A stretch of DNA of 64,000 nt from Amycolatopsis sacchari (lineage in GTDB: Bacteria; Actinomycetota; Actinomycetes; Mycobacteriales; Pseudonocardiaceae). The notes beneath the pieces were generated by a model. It did not search any database. It worked only from the letters and a program-made list of their open reading frames with translations, and was not told the DNA's origin. The stretch lies in NCBI RefSeq assembly GCF_900114035.1, contig NZ_FORP01000012.1, forward strand, positions 62,001-126,000, in the 5' to 3' direction. Position 1 is the stretch's first letter. Every line of letters begins with the position of its first letter. A program made the translations under genes and the position numbers. Below, one piece after another: positions 45,964 through 55,541 of the stretch.

Positions 45964-46709
45964 TCCGCCCCCTTTTCGAGGAATGCCTGCCGGGCGCCGT
46001 CGGCGACTCCAGCGAGGTTGAGCTCGAAGGTAAAGCCTTGTTCGAACCGGTAATCGCGGTGCACTGATTGCGGGTCGATCCCGTTGATGGCGCGCTTCGC
46101 GGCCCGGATGACGCGAGTGTCCTTTGCTGCGATCCGGCGAGCGAGGTCGAGCGCTGCGTTGTCGAGTTCTTCGCGTGGCACGACGGCGTGGACGGAGCCG
46201 TGGTGGTGCAACTGGTGGGCGTCGATCGTGCTCGCCGTGTAGTACATCGCGCGCATCAGGTGCTGGGGGACGAGCCGGGCGAGGTGCGTTGCCGCGCCGA
46301 GCGCGCCCCGGTCCACTTCGGGCAGTCCGAACGTTGCGTCATCGGCGGCCACGATCACGTCCGCGTTGCCGACGAGACCGATGCCACCGCCGAGGCAGAA
46401 CCCCTGCACGGCGGCGATGACGGGTACGGCGCAGTCGTAGACCGCGGAGAAGGCGGCGGCGCAACCGTGGTTCGCACCGATCAGCGTGTCGAAGGATTCG
46501 TCGCGCTGGATCTCTTTGATGTCCACGCCGGCGTTGAAACCCCGGCCCTCGGCTCGGAGGACGACGATGTGTGTGGCGGGGTCACGTCCCGCTACGGTGA
46601 GTTCGTCGGCGAGGTCGAACCAGCCGCGGACTGGCAGGGCGTTGACCGGGGGGACGTCGACCGTGACCACGGCGATGCCGGGCTCCGGGTGCTGCGTGGT
46701 GATGGGCAT
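45948..46709 (-). CDS. echA20: Ring-D-opening crotonase EchA20
   Basis: The 253-residue crotonase has MPITTQHPEPGIAVVTVDVPPVNALP, AEGRGFNAGVDIKEIQR, AVQGFCLGGGIGLVGNADVIVAADDATFGLPEVDRGALGAATHLARLVPQHL and ARRIAAKDTRVIRAAKRAINGID. It is close to Rv3550 over its length. EchA20 hydrolyses ring D of the bicyclic CoA thioester. It is the first gene of the leftward operon echA20-ipdA-ipdB-ipdC-hydrolase. The ATG at 46709 is 20 bp from a KstR2-like box. Confidence 0.93.
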   Translation of the reverse strand: MPITTQHPEPGIAVVTVDVPPVNALPVRGWFDLADELTVAGRDPATHIVVLRAEGRGFNAGVDIKEIQRDESFDTLIGANHGCAAAFSAVYDCAVPVIAAVQGFCLGGGIGLVGNADVIVAADDATFGLPEVDRGALGAATHLARLVPQHLMRAMYYTASTIDAHQLHHHGSVHAVVPREELDNAALDLARRIAAKDTRVIRAAKRAINGIDPQSVHRDYRFEQGFTFELNLAGVADGARQAFLEKGAEWTNG

Positions 46710-46729
46710 CGGCGCCTTCTTCCAAACCT

Positions 46730-46743
46730 AGCACTTGCTTGGT
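46730..46743. promoter_or_regulatory. KstR2-like box between echA20 and the SDR operon (12/14 defined bases)
   Basis: AGCACTTGCTTGGT matches AnCAAGnnCTTGnT except that AAG in the left half reads ACT. The flanks (CCTAGCA..TGCTTGGTAGG) repeat those of the perfect box at 35138-35151. It lies in the divergent promoter expected to be KstR2-controlled. Confidence 0.72.
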
Positions 46744-46791
46744 AGGTTAACAGGACGCTCGGGAAGCGCATAGCGGTTCGGAGGTTCGCCG

Positions 46792-47514
46792 ATGCTGGAC
46801 CTGGGGCTCGACGGTGCGGTCGTGCTCGTCACCGGCGGCATGCGCGGGGTCGGAGCCGGGATCACGCGGACGTTGCTGAGAGCCGGAGCCCGGGTTGTCA
46901 CGTGCGGCCGAACCGAGCCCGAGAACCCGGTAGAGGGGGCGGAGTTCGTACGGTGTGACGTTCGCGAGCCCGGCGAGGTCGAGCGGCTCATTGGCGGGTT
47001 CAGTCGGCTGGACGTGCTGGTGAACAATGCCGGCGGTGCGCCGCCGGCCGACGCGAGCGCTTCGGCCCGGTTCCACGCGAAGGTGGTGGAGCTGAACCTC
47101 CTGGCGCCGCTGTTCGTCGCCCGGCAGGCGAATTTTGTGATGCAGCAGCAGGATTCTGGGGGTGCGATCGTGAACATCAGCAGTGTGTCGGCGACGCGAG
47201 CCTCACCGGGAACGGCCTCGTATGGGGCGGCGAAGGCGGGGCTGGACAACCTGACGGCGAGCCTCGCCGTGGAATGGGCGCCGAAAGTGCGGGTCAACGC
47301 TCTCGACGTGGGCATGGTGCGGACGGAACAGGCGCACCTGCACTACGGCGAGCGAACGGGCGAGACCGTCCCCTTAGGACGCTTAGCGGAGCCGGAAGAG
47401 ATCGGTGCCTGCGTGGCGTTCCTCGCGTCGCCGTTGGCTTCGTACGTTAGTGGGGCGACGCTTAAGGTCCACGGCGGCGGTGAGGTCCCGGCGTTTCTCG
47501 GGGAGGGCACATGA
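46792..47514 (+). CDS. SDR oxidoreductase (Rv3549c-like) of the HIP regulon
   Basis: The 240-residue short-chain dehydrogenase has LVTGGMRGVGAGITRTLLRAG (NAD(P) binding), VLVNNAGGAPPADAS, NISSVSATRASPGTASYGAAKAGLDNLT with catalytic Ser/Tyr/Lys, and EWAPKVRVNALDVGMVRTEQ. It matches Rv3549c in sequence and in position divergent from echA20. It is presumed to oxidise a hydroxyacyl-CoA in C/D-ring degradation. The ATG at 46792 has GGAGG 7 bp upstream. Its stop overlaps the next SDR start (ATGA). Confidence 0.88.
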   Translation: MLDLGLDGAVVLVTGGMRGVGAGITRTLLRAGARVVTCGRTEPENPVEGAEFVRCDVREPGEVERLIGGFSRLDVLVNNAGGAPPADASASARFHAKVVELNLLAPLFVARQANFVMQQQDSGGAIVNISSVSATRASPGTASYGAAKAGLDNLTASLAVEWAPKVRVNALDVGMVRTEQAHLHYGERTGETVPLGRLAEPEEIGACVAFLASPLASYVSGATLKVHGGGEVPAFLGEGT

Positions 47515-48407
47515 TCGTGGAGGGTCGGGTCGTCATCATCACCGGTGCCGGGCGCGGTATCGGGCGCGCGCACGCTTTGGCGTTCGCGCGGGAGGGCGCC
47601 CATGTCGTGGTGAACGACGTCGGCGCGGCTCTCGACGGGAGTGGCTCGTCCGCGGGGCCGGCGCAGCAGGTGGTCGACGAGATCGAAGCGCTGGGCGGGA
47701 AGGCGGTGGCGAACACCGACGACGTGGCGGACTGGGCGGGAGCGGAACGGCTCGTCACGACCGCGCTGGAACGCTTCGGACGGCTCGACGTGCTGGTGAA
47801 CAACGCGGGTTTCCTCCGGGACCGGATGCTCGTGAACATGGCCGAGGACGAGTGGGACGCAGTTGTGCGGGTGCACCTCAAGGGGCACTTCGCGCCGCTG
47901 CGGCACGCCGCCGCGTACTGGCGTGGGGAGGCCAAGGCAGGCCGTGTGCCGGACGCCCGCGTGATCAACACCAGCTCGGGCGCGGGTTTGCTGGGCAGCG
48001 TCGGCCAGGGCAACTACTCGGCCGCGAAAGCGGGGATCGCAGGGCTGACCCTGGTAGCGGCCGCGGAGTTCGCCCGCTACGGCGTGACCGTCAACGCTAT
48101 CGCGCCCGCGGCGCGGACTCGCATGACCGAGCCGACGTTCGACATGGCGGCGCCGGACGCGGGATTCGACGCGATGGCGCCGGAGAACGTGCCGCCGCTG
48201 GTGGTGTGGCTGGGCAGCAGGGAGTCGGCTGCGGTGACAGGTCGAGTGTTCGAAGTGGACGGTGGACGGGTGTCGCTCGCGCAGGGCTGGCGCCACGGGC
48301 CCGTGGTGGACAAGGGTGCGCGGTGGGAACCGGCCGAGCTGGGGCCGGTGGTGGGGAGGTTGCTGGCGGAGGCAGCCGAACCCGAACCCGTCTACGGCTC
48401 CGGTTGA
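47511..48407 (+). CDS. SDR oxidoreductase (Rv3548c-like, MFE2/HSD17B4-type)
   Basis: The 298-residue short-chain dehydrogenase has ITGAGRGIGRAHALAFAREGAHVVVNDVG, VLVNNAGFLRDRMLVNMAEDEWD, NTSSGAGLLGSVGQGNYSAAKAGIAGLTLVAAAEFARYGVTVNAIAPAARTRM and a C-terminal extension after AVTGRVFEVDGG. This is the pattern of hydroxyacyl-CoA dehydrogenase SDRs of the multifunctional-enzyme-2 type, and it matches Rv3548c. It is co-translated with the preceding SDR. A beta-hydroxyacyl-CoA dehydrogenase step in HIP or side-chain degradation is likely; the exact substrate is not fixed. Confidence 0.87.
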   Translation: MIVEGRVVIITGAGRGIGRAHALAFAREGAHVVVNDVGAALDGSGSSAGPAQQVVDEIEALGGKAVANTDDVADWAGAERLVTTALERFGRLDVLVNNAGFLRDRMLVNMAEDEWDAVVRVHLKGHFAPLRHAAAYWRGEAKAGRVPDARVINTSSGAGLLGSVGQGNYSAAKAGIAGLTLVAAAEFARYGVTVNAIAPAARTRMTEPTFDMAAPDAGFDAMAPENVPPLVVWLGSRESAAVTGRVFEVDGGRVSLAQGWRHGPVVDKGARWEPAELGPVVGRLLAEAAEPEPVYGSG

Positions 48408-48830
48408 GCGCTCGACGTCGGGGCGACGCAGCAGACACGCACGGGCCGGTCGGGGTGCGTGCGAGGAAGCGGAGCGGATACATGAGGCGGCCGAGCGACG
48501 GTGGCGCGCGGGAGCCGATGAGCTGCCGCCGCGTCCAGATAACCGCGCGACAGGGGGTAGATGAGGGACGTCGGCAGAGCGGAACGGCGTGTGAGGCGCC
48601 GGTGAGTTGGAGCCAGGCTGCGGTGAGGCAGCAGGCCAGGGGCGCGAGAGCAAAGCGGGGAGTTGGTGAGTTCCGGCCAGGCCGGGACGCCCGCTGGGCA
48701 TTGAAGCGGACCGGTACGCAGGGATAAGACGGCCGGATGAAGCTGGGTGCCAGCCCGCGCGGGAACGTCGGACCGCGGGCACGCCCGGGGCACCGTGGCC
48801 GCTTCCACGGCACCAGGGTGGTGAAACCCG
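48408..48830. other. Intergenic stretch with no gene found
   Basis: These 423 bases lie between the SDR gene and the hairpin before the NmrA gene. The open frames are short, have no ribosome sites and show no family-like sequence. No repeat or RNA gene is evident. Confidence 0.5.
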
Positions 48831-48866
48831 CCTCGGCCCGGGCCGTGAACGGGGCCCGGGCCGAGG
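48831..48866. terminator. Perfect 14-bp hairpin between convergent genes
   Basis: CCTCGGCCCGGGCC and its exact complement at 48853-48866 enclose an 8-nt loop. The hairpin ends 7 bp from the stop of the leftward NmrA gene, and no other gene end is near on the left, so it most likely terminates that transcript. It could act in both directions. Confidence 0.78.
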
Positions 48867-48873
48867 AGAGGGC

Positions 48874-49722
48874 TCAAAGTGACTTGACGATCTCGGCAAC
48901 CGTGTCCGCGATCGGCGTGGTGGGGCGTCCGATCAGGTCGTGCAGGTCGCTGGTGACCTCGCCGAGCAGCCCGTCCTTCGTGTTGCCGTCGAGGGCCACG
49001 ACGAAGCCCGCGGTCCCCTCTGGCAGGCCTGCTTCGAGGAGGGCTGCCTTGTGCTGCTCCGGCGTCAGGTCCGTGTAGGTCACCGGCTTGCCGGCCACCT
49101 GGGCGATCGTCTCCGCGAGCTCCGCGCGCGTCCACGCCACGTCGCCGGACAGCTCGTAGATCTTGTTCTCGTGCCCCTCACCGGTGAGCACGGCGACGGC
49201 CGCGGCGGCGTAGTCGGCTCGTGCGGCGCTCGCCGTCCGGCCCTCGCCCGCGCTGCCGATGAAGCCGCCGGTCTGCACAGCCTGCTGCACGGTCTGCTCG
49301 TAGTTCTCGTTGTACCAGCCGTTGCGCAGGATCGTGTAAGGCAGACCGGCGGCACGGATGGCCTCTTCCGTGGCCTTGTGCTCGGGCGCGAGGATGAGCG
49401 GGCTGGTGTCGGCCTTCGGGGCGCTCGTGTAGACGAGCAGGGAGACGCCTGCCTGCTTCGCGGCCTCGACGACGGCGGTGTGCTGCGGCACGCGCTTGCC
49501 GACTTCGCTACCCGAGATCAGCAGGACCTTGTCGGCCCCCTCGAGCGCGGCGGCCAGCGACGACGGGTCGTTGTAGTCCGCCTTCCGGACGGTTACGCCC
49601 AGGTCAGCGGCCTTCTCGGGGGAGCGCACGGCGGCGACGATCTGGTCCGCGGGCACCTTCTCCTTCAGCCCGGCGACGACGAGGCGGCCCAGGTGCCCGG
49701 TGGCACCGGTAACGACGATCAT
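48874..49722 (-). CDS. NmrA-type NAD(P)H:quinone oxidoreductase (Qor2-like)
   Basis: The 282-residue atypical SDR has MIVVTGATGHLGRLVVAGL (NADP motif), ALEGADKVLLISGSEVGKRVPQH, LLVYTSAPKADTSPLILAPEHKATEEAIRAAGLPYTILRNGWYNENY and ARADYAAAAVAVLTGEGHENKIYELSG. This is the YtfG/Qor2 group of quinone reductases. The ATG at 49722 has GAAGGAG 7 bp upstream. It is divergent from an HxlR-family regulator, the arrangement known for qor2/qorR in corynebacteria and ytfG in other bacteria. It probably detoxifies quinones or other electrophiles, which would also arise from steroid catechols (inference). Confidence 0.88.
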   Translation of the reverse strand: MIVVTGATGHLGRLVVAGLKEKVPADQIVAAVRSPEKAADLGVTVRKADYNDPSSLAAALEGADKVLLISGSEVGKRVPQHTAVVEAAKQAGVSLLVYTSAPKADTSPLILAPEHKATEEAIRAAGLPYTILRNGWYNENYEQTVQQAVQTGGFIGSAGEGRTASAARADYAAAAVAVLTGEGHENKIYELSGDVAWTRAELAETIAQVAGKPVTYTDLTPEQHKAALLEAGLPEGTAGFVVALDGNTKDGLLGEVTSDLHDLIGRPTTPIADTVAEIVKSL

Positions 49723-49765
49723 GCGAGTTCTCCTTCTCTGGGGTGCTGTCATGGAGTTTGTACTA

Positions 49766-49778
49766 ACTTTGCGAAAGT
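49766..49778. promoter_or_regulatory. Probable HxlR-type operator in the divergent region
   Basis: ACTTT-GCG-AAAGT is a perfect inverted repeat inside a longer imperfect one (GTAC...GTAC at 49760-49780). It is located between the two divergent genes and is unusually AT-rich for this genome. Confidence 0.6.
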
Positions 49779-49833
49779 ACCAACCATACGTAAGTGCAAT
49801 CACATTGATCCCGATCCGGCGCCGGGTACCGTG

Positions 49834-50247
49834 ATGTACATGAGTGCAGATGTGCGCGACCTCGAGCAGGACCAGCTGGTCGCGGACGTGTTCGCGCGCG
49901 CCTGCTCGTCGCGTAGCATCCTCGAGCACATCACCGGCCGCTGGGGCACGCTGGCACTTGCCGCGCTGGCCGAAGGACCGTTCCGGTTCAACGCGCTGCG
50001 GCGCAGGGTGGACGGGGTCAGCGAGAAGATGCTCGCTCAGACGTTGCAGACCCTGGAGCGCGACGGTTTCGTGCACCGGGAAGCGCAGCCGACGATCCCG
50101 CCGCGCGTGGAGTACAGCCTCACGCCGAGCGGTCGCGAGGCGGCGGAGAAGCTGCTCGAGTTGATCGACTTCGTCGAGGGCAAAGTGCCCGAGGTCGCTC
50201 GCGCCCGTGCCCGTTATGACGAGGCCAAGGCGCAGCGTCAGCAGTAG
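49834..50247 (+). CDS. HxlR/DUF24-family redox-responsive regulator (QorR-like)
   Basis: The 137-residue winged-helix protein has SSRSILEHITGRWGTLALAALAEGPFRFNALRRRVDGVSEKMLAQTLQTLERDGFVHREAQPTIPPRVEYSLTPSGREA, the classic HxlR domain. A single N-terminal cysteine (C24 here, in FARACSSR) sits where redox-sensing HxlR proteins such as QorR carry theirs. It probably represses itself and the divergent quinone reductase until the cysteine is oxidised. The start could be ATG 49834 or ATG 49840 (MYM); neither has a clear ribosome site. Confidence 0.87.
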   Translation: MYMSADVRDLEQDQLVADVFARACSSRSILEHITGRWGTLALAALAEGPFRFNALRRRVDGVSEKMLAQTLQTLERDGFVHREAQPTIPPRVEYSLTPSGREAAEKLLELIDFVEGKVPEVARARARYDEAKAQRQQ

Positions 50248-50267
50248 CGGCGGCCGGCCCCGGGAAC

Positions 50268-50639
50268 TCAGGCGCTCGCCCGCACCGTGGCGCGATGAGC
50301 GCGGTTCACCGCGACGATCTGGTCCAGCGAGTCCCGCGTGCGGATGAGGTCCTCGATATGCCGGGAGAGGCGGTCACGCTCCCGGAGCAGCAGCTCGAAC
50401 GCGGCGTCCGACGTCTCCTCGCTCGGCAGGTCCACACACGGGAGCAGGGCGGCGATGGTGCGGCTCGACAGCCCCGCGTCGTACAACCGCTGCAGGAGCA
50501 GCACGCGGTCGACGTGCTCCTCCGAGTACTGTCGCTGCCCGCTCGCGCTGCGGGTGCTCGACAGCAATCCCTGCTCCTCGTAGTAGCGCAGGGACCGGAC
50601 GCTGACTTCCGTCCGCGCCGCCAGGTCGCCGATCCGCAT
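50268..50639 (-). CDS. MerR-family regulator
   Basis: The 123-residue protein has the MerR helix-turn-helix MRIGDLAARTEVSVRSLRYYEEQGLLSSTRSASGQRQYSEEHVDRVLLLQRLYDAG, then a coiled coil (LLRERDRLSRHIEDLIRTRDSLDQIV). Only one cysteine is present (LLPCVDLP), which argues against a metal sensor; a small-molecule or thiol-stress sensor is more likely. The ATG at 50639 has GGGAG 6 bp upstream. It is divergent from an Old Yellow Enzyme gene, which it presumably controls through the inverted repeat in the 102-bp gap. Confidence 0.87.
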   Translation of the reverse strand: MRIGDLAARTEVSVRSLRYYEEQGLLSSTRSASGQRQYSEEHVDRVLLLQRLYDAGLSSRTIAALLPCVDLPSEETSDAAFELLLRERDRLSRHIEDLIRTRDSLDQIVAVNRAHRATVRASA

Positions 50640-50680
50640 GTCGTTCTCCCGCTTGTGAGCTACCGCACTCAGGCCTACCT

Positions 50681-50696
50681 CTGACGTCAATGTCAG
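50681..50696. promoter_or_regulatory. Inverted repeat, probable MerR operator
   Basis: CTGAC-N6-GTCAG lies in the divergent MerR/ene-reductase region, 45 bp before the ene-reductase start. It is the only clear dyad there. Confidence 0.6.
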
Positions 50697-50741
50697 CTCC
50701 TAGCGTAGCCGATGACGGCCTCACTCAGTAGGAGTTCTGAC

Positions 50742-51815
50742 ATGCCAACGCTTTTCGATTCACACCGGCTCGGCGAACTGACGCTGCCCAACCGTGTCGT
50801 AATGGCTCCGATGACCCGGGTTCGCGCCGCGGCCGGCGGTCTGGCGACGCCCTCGATGGCGGCGTACTACGCGCAGCGGGCGACCGCGGGGCTCATCGTG
50901 AGCGAGGGGGTGCAGCCGAGCCTGATCGGGCAGTCCAACCCCGGCACGCCCGGACTGCACACCGACGAGCAGGTCGCGTCGTGGCGTCCCGTCACCGCCG
51001 CGGTGCACACCAACGGCGGCCGGATCTTCGCGCAGCTCATGCACGGCGGGCGGGTTTCGCACCCCGACACTACCGGGATGCAGCCCGTCGGCCCCTCGGC
51101 TGTCGCAGCCGCCGGAGACGTCTTCACGCCGAGCGGACCGCGGCCCGCGCCGGTGCCGCGCGCTTTGGAGACCTCCGAAGTACCGGAGCACGCCCGGTCC
51201 TACGCCGAGGCCGCCCGCCGCGCCATCGACGCCGGGTTCGACGGCGTGGAGTTGCACGGTGCCAACGGCTATCTGATCTCGCAGTTCCTCTCGTCGAACG
51301 CCAACCTGCGCACCGACCGTTACGGCGGCTCGGTGACGAACCGCATCCGCTTCGCCGTCGAGGCTGTCTCCGGGGTGGTCGATGCCGTGGGTGCGGCCAG
51401 GACCGGGATCCGGCTGTCGCCCGGCGCGGGTTTCTGGGGTGTCGAAGAAACCGACGTGCCTGAGCTGTACTCGGCGCTACTGGCGGAACTGGCGCGTCTC
51501 GAGATCGCCTACGTCCACTTCGAGGCGACCGCCGACGATGACGTGCTGATCGCTCTGCGCCGCGCCTGGCCCGGCGCGCTCATCATGAACCCCGTGCTGC
51601 CCATGGGCCCGAAGCAGACCGACCGTGCCGAGGCCGACCGCTGGCTCGGCCTCGGCGCCGACCTCATCAGCTTCGGGCGCGCTTTCATCGCGAACCCGGA
51701 CCTCGTGGAGCGGCTCCGCGTCGGGGTTCCGCTGGCGCCGGTCGACGAGGCGACGTACTACCAGGGTGGGGACGACGGGTACCTCACCTACTCCACGTAC
51801 CAGTACGCCGCCTGA
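50742..51815 (+). CDS. Old Yellow Enzyme-family ene-reductase
   Basis: The 357-residue FMN TIM-barrel has TLPNRVVMAPMTRVRA, QLMHGGRVSHPDTTG, VELHGANGYLISQFLSSNANLRTDRYGGSVTNRIRF (the HxxN pair binding the substrate carbonyl), and LGADLISFGRAFIANPDLVERL. It reduces the C=C of alpha,beta-unsaturated carbonyls with NAD(P)H, related to NemA/XenB/OPR. The ATG at 50742 has TAGGAG 7 bp upstream; an in-frame ATG 30 bp earlier lacks one. Reduction of steroid enones or detoxification of electrophiles are both possible. It converges on cyp125 with 10 bp between their ends. Confidence 0.9.
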   Translation: MPTLFDSHRLGELTLPNRVVMAPMTRVRAAAGGLATPSMAAYYAQRATAGLIVSEGVQPSLIGQSNPGTPGLHTDEQVASWRPVTAAVHTNGGRIFAQLMHGGRVSHPDTTGMQPVGPSAVAAAGDVFTPSGPRPAPVPRALETSEVPEHARSYAEAARRAIDAGFDGVELHGANGYLISQFLSSNANLRTDRYGGSVTNRIRFAVEAVSGVVDAVGAARTGIRLSPGAGFWGVEETDVPELYSALLAELARLEIAYVHFEATADDDVLIALRRAWPGALIMNPVLPMGPKQTDRAEADRWLGLGADLISFGRAFIANPDLVERLRVGVPLAPVDEATYYQGGDDGYLTYSTYQYAA

Positions 51816-51825
51816 CGTCGATGCC

Positions 51826-53052
51826 TCAGGCGTAGGCGACCTGGTAGTGCTTGATGCCGTTGAGCCAGCCCGAGCGCAGGCGCTCGGGCTGCGCCAGCTC
51901 ACGGATACCGGGCATCTCGTCGGCGATCGCGTTGAAGATCAGGTCGATTTCCAGCCGTGCGAGGTTCGCGCCGATGCAGTAGTGCGAGCCGGTGCCGCCG
52001 AAACCGACGTGGGGGTTGTCGGCCCGGAGGACATCGAACCGCTCCGGGTGGTCGAACACCTCGGGATCGAAGTTCGCCGAACTGTAGAACAGCCCCACCC
52101 GGTCGCCTCGGCGGATGTGCTGACCGCCCAGCTCCGTGTCGGCCATCGCGGTGCGCTGGAAGGCCACGACGGGTGTCGCCCAGCGGACGATCTCATCGGG
52201 GGCCGTCTTGGGGCGCTGCTGTTTGTACAGCTCCCACTGGTCGGGGTGGTCGAGGAACGCCTTCATCCCGTGTGTGATGGCGTTGCGCGTGGTTTCGTTG
52301 CCCGCCACGGAAAGCAGGATGACGAAGAAGCCGAACTCCTCGGAGCTGAGCGCTTCACCGTCCACATCGGCCTGGATGAGTTTCGTGACGATGTCGTCCA
52401 TCGGGCAACGGCGGCGCTCCTCGGCCATGTTCCAGGCGTAGCCGACCAGTTCCGCCGACGCGGCGAGCGGTTCCACCTCGTACTCGGGATCGTCGTACCC
52501 CACCATCTGGTTCGACCAGTCGAAGATCTTCCGCCGGTCCTCCTGCGGGATGCCGATCAGCTCCGCGATGGCCTGCAGGGGCAGTTCGCACGCGACGTCC
52601 TGCACGAAATCTCCGGAGCCCTTGGCTTTCGCCTCGTGCACGATGCGGGCCGCGCGCTCGCGGAGTGTGTCCTCCAGCCTCGAGATGGCCCTCGGCGTGA
52701 AGCCCTTCGACACGATGCGGCGCAGCTTGGTGTGCTGCGGTGCGTCCATGTTCAGCAGCACCAGGCGGTTCGCGTCCATCTTCTCCGGCGTCATGGATTC
52801 GTCGAAGCGGATGATCGCCAGCTTCTCCTGGGAGGAGAACAGGTCGCTGTCGCGGGACACGGCCTTGACGTCGGCGTGCCGCGTCACCACCCAGAACCCG
52901 TCGTCACCGAAGCCGGCGAGGTTGTGGGGCTGCGGGTTCCACCACACCGGGGCCGTGCGCCGCAGCTCCGCCAGCTCCTCCAGCGGCAGGCGTTTCGCGT
53001 ACAGATCGGGATCGGTGAAGTCGAAGCCGGCGGGGATCATCGGTGTTGCCAC
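51826..53052 (-). CDS. cyp125: Cytochrome P450 CYP125, steroid C26/C27 monooxygenase
   Basis: The 408-residue P450 has GFDFTDPDLYAKRLPLEELAELRRTAPVWWN, LLNMDAPQHTKLRRIVSKGFTPRAI, the I-helix AGNETTRNAI, EIVRW (ExxR) and the heme loop GFGGTGSHYCIGANLAR with C359. Identity of motifs with Rv3545c is high, including PERLRSGWLNGIKH at the C-terminus. It oxidises the terminal methyl of cholesterol/cholestenone to the acid, starting side-chain degradation. The start is GTG 53052, with GGGAGG 5 bp upstream; the longer GTG at 53088 would lie inside the KstR box. Here it is separate from fadE28, unlike mycobacteria where it heads the igr operon. Confidence 0.94.
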   Translation of the reverse strand: MATPMIPAGFDFTDPDLYAKRLPLEELAELRRTAPVWWNPQPHNLAGFGDDGFWVVTRHADVKAVSRDSDLFSSQEKLAIIRFDESMTPEKMDANRLVLLNMDAPQHTKLRRIVSKGFTPRAISRLEDTLRERAARIVHEAKAKGSGDFVQDVACELPLQAIAELIGIPQEDRRKIFDWSNQMVGYDDPEYEVEPLAASAELVGYAWNMAEERRRCPMDDIVTKLIQADVDGEALSSEEFGFFVILLSVAGNETTRNAITHGMKAFLDHPDQWELYKQQRPKTAPDEIVRWATPVVAFQRTAMADTELGGQHIRRGDRVGLFYSSANFDPEVFDHPERFDVLRADNPHVGFGGTGSHYCIGANLARLEIDLIFNAIADEMPGIRELAQPERLRSGWLNGIKHYQVAYA

Positions 53053-53080
53053 GGCTACCTCCCGAGGTGCCACGTCGTCG

Positions 53081-53094
53081 TGGAACACGTTCTA
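53081..53094. promoter_or_regulatory. KstR box upstream of cyp125 (14/14)
   Basis: TGGAACACGTTCTA is a perfect TNNAACNNGTTNNA, 28 bp upstream of the chosen cyp125 start. Confidence 0.9.
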
Positions 53095-53246
53095 GAGCCG
53101 ATTGAAGCATACGGTGTTAACTCAGAACAGCCCTTCGGTGATACCTGTTTACTTTTTCGATTAGGATCTTGAATGAGCTGGTCGAACCGATACCTGCTCT
53201 ACTGCGGGTCGATGTGGTCTCACCTGGGCGTCAGTTGCTCTTTAGT

Positions 53247-53260
53247 GAAACCTGTTCTAG
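53247..53260. promoter_or_regulatory. KstR box upstream of fadA5 (14/14)
   Basis: TGAAACCTGTTCTA matches exactly and ends 42 bp before the fadA5 start. The 250-bp divergent region 53053-53302 carries one box per gene and is visibly AT-richer than the coding DNA. Confidence 0.9.
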
Positions 53261-54466
<1,206 letters not shown>

Positions 54467-54499
54467 CAGCGTGGGTGGGCGCTGTCCTGGGCGCGGCGC

Positions 54500-54850
54500 C
54501 ATGAGCCCCGCCGCCACCGTCGGCGCGGTCCCGGGGCTTCCGGCGCCGTGCGGCGTCGCCGACGCGATCCGCGGCACAGCTGGTGCGTTCCCGGGGGCTT
54601 CCGGCGCTGCGCGGCACCGCCGGCGCGATCCGTGGGCACCGCCGGCGCGATCCGTGGCACCGCCAACGCGATCCGCGGCACTGCTGGCGCGACCCTTGGG
54701 GCTTCCGGTGCGTGCGGCACCGCTGGCGCGATCTGCGGCGTTGCGGCGCGATCGACGGCAACGCCAACGCGATTCACGGAACTGCAGGCGCGACCTACGG
54801 CCCTGCCGGTGCGTTCCCGGGCACTGGCGAGGTGTTTCACCGGCACTGCC
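54500..54850. repeat. Degenerate 21-bp repeat tract with frame changes downstream of fadA5
   Basis: Variants of GGCGCGATCCGTGGCACCGCC (21 bp) recur through this stretch. Read on the plus strand, the same Gly/Ala-rich peptide motif (GTAGAIR, with GAFPGASG variants) appears in one frame, then another, then the first again, so indels separate the blocks. An ATG at 54502 opens MSPAATVGAVPGLP and runs about 40 residues into the first block. It is either a decayed repetitive gene or a non-coding repeat. The rest of the 1,223-bp gap (54851-55541) shows no gene. Confidence 0.65.
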
Positions 54851-55541
54851 GGCGTAATCCGGCGAGGCTGCGGCGCGTGCGGTCCTGGCGGTGCGCTGCC
54901 AGGGCCGCCAGCCCAATGCCAGCACCGCTGGCGCTGTCGGCGCGTGCCGAGGTCGCAGAGCCCATGCCGGGACGCGGTGCAAGCGCTTGCGCCTCGTGGC
55001 TTTCCGCCGTTGCCGCTCTGGTTTCGCCCGCCGGAGTACGACGCTGTAGGCGAGCCCAGGTGTGGTTGCCCGGCGGCTGTCCAGTCCCGAGAGGTGAAGC
55101 TCGGGGTGGGGTAGCCGTTCGGCGTTATCCGGCGAGGCTCATGGCGGCCCCGTTCCCGAGCGGCGACGGGACGGCGCAGGTGCCTGATGGCGTCGGCGAC
55201 CGTTCCATTTCCGAGGAGCGGTGAGGGCTCCGGCTGGAAGGCTTTCAACGGCACCGGTGCGTGCTCCCGTTGTCCTGCGGGGCGAGCGACCGCGATCGGC
55301 ACTGGCGCACCTTGCTCGGGAACGTCGTCGAACGAGCGCGACCAGCGCCGCTACCCGGCGTGGAAGCCCGACAACTACGGCCCTCAGCACCACCACATCC
55401 CGGACCGAGGACGCCATCGAGCAATCACGAACAGGCGCGATCCTGGGTGCGTTGTTCAGTTATCGCACTCCGGCGGCGACGAGTACAGGCGGATTGACCG
55501 GCGAATCAATCCCACCCCCTTTGTCCGGCCGGAGCACGTGG

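Noticed and set aside
53053-53088. Longer CYP125 start at GTG 53088
   Set aside because: That codon lies inside the perfect KstR box and lacks a ribosome site; GTG 53052 has GGGAGG at good spacing.
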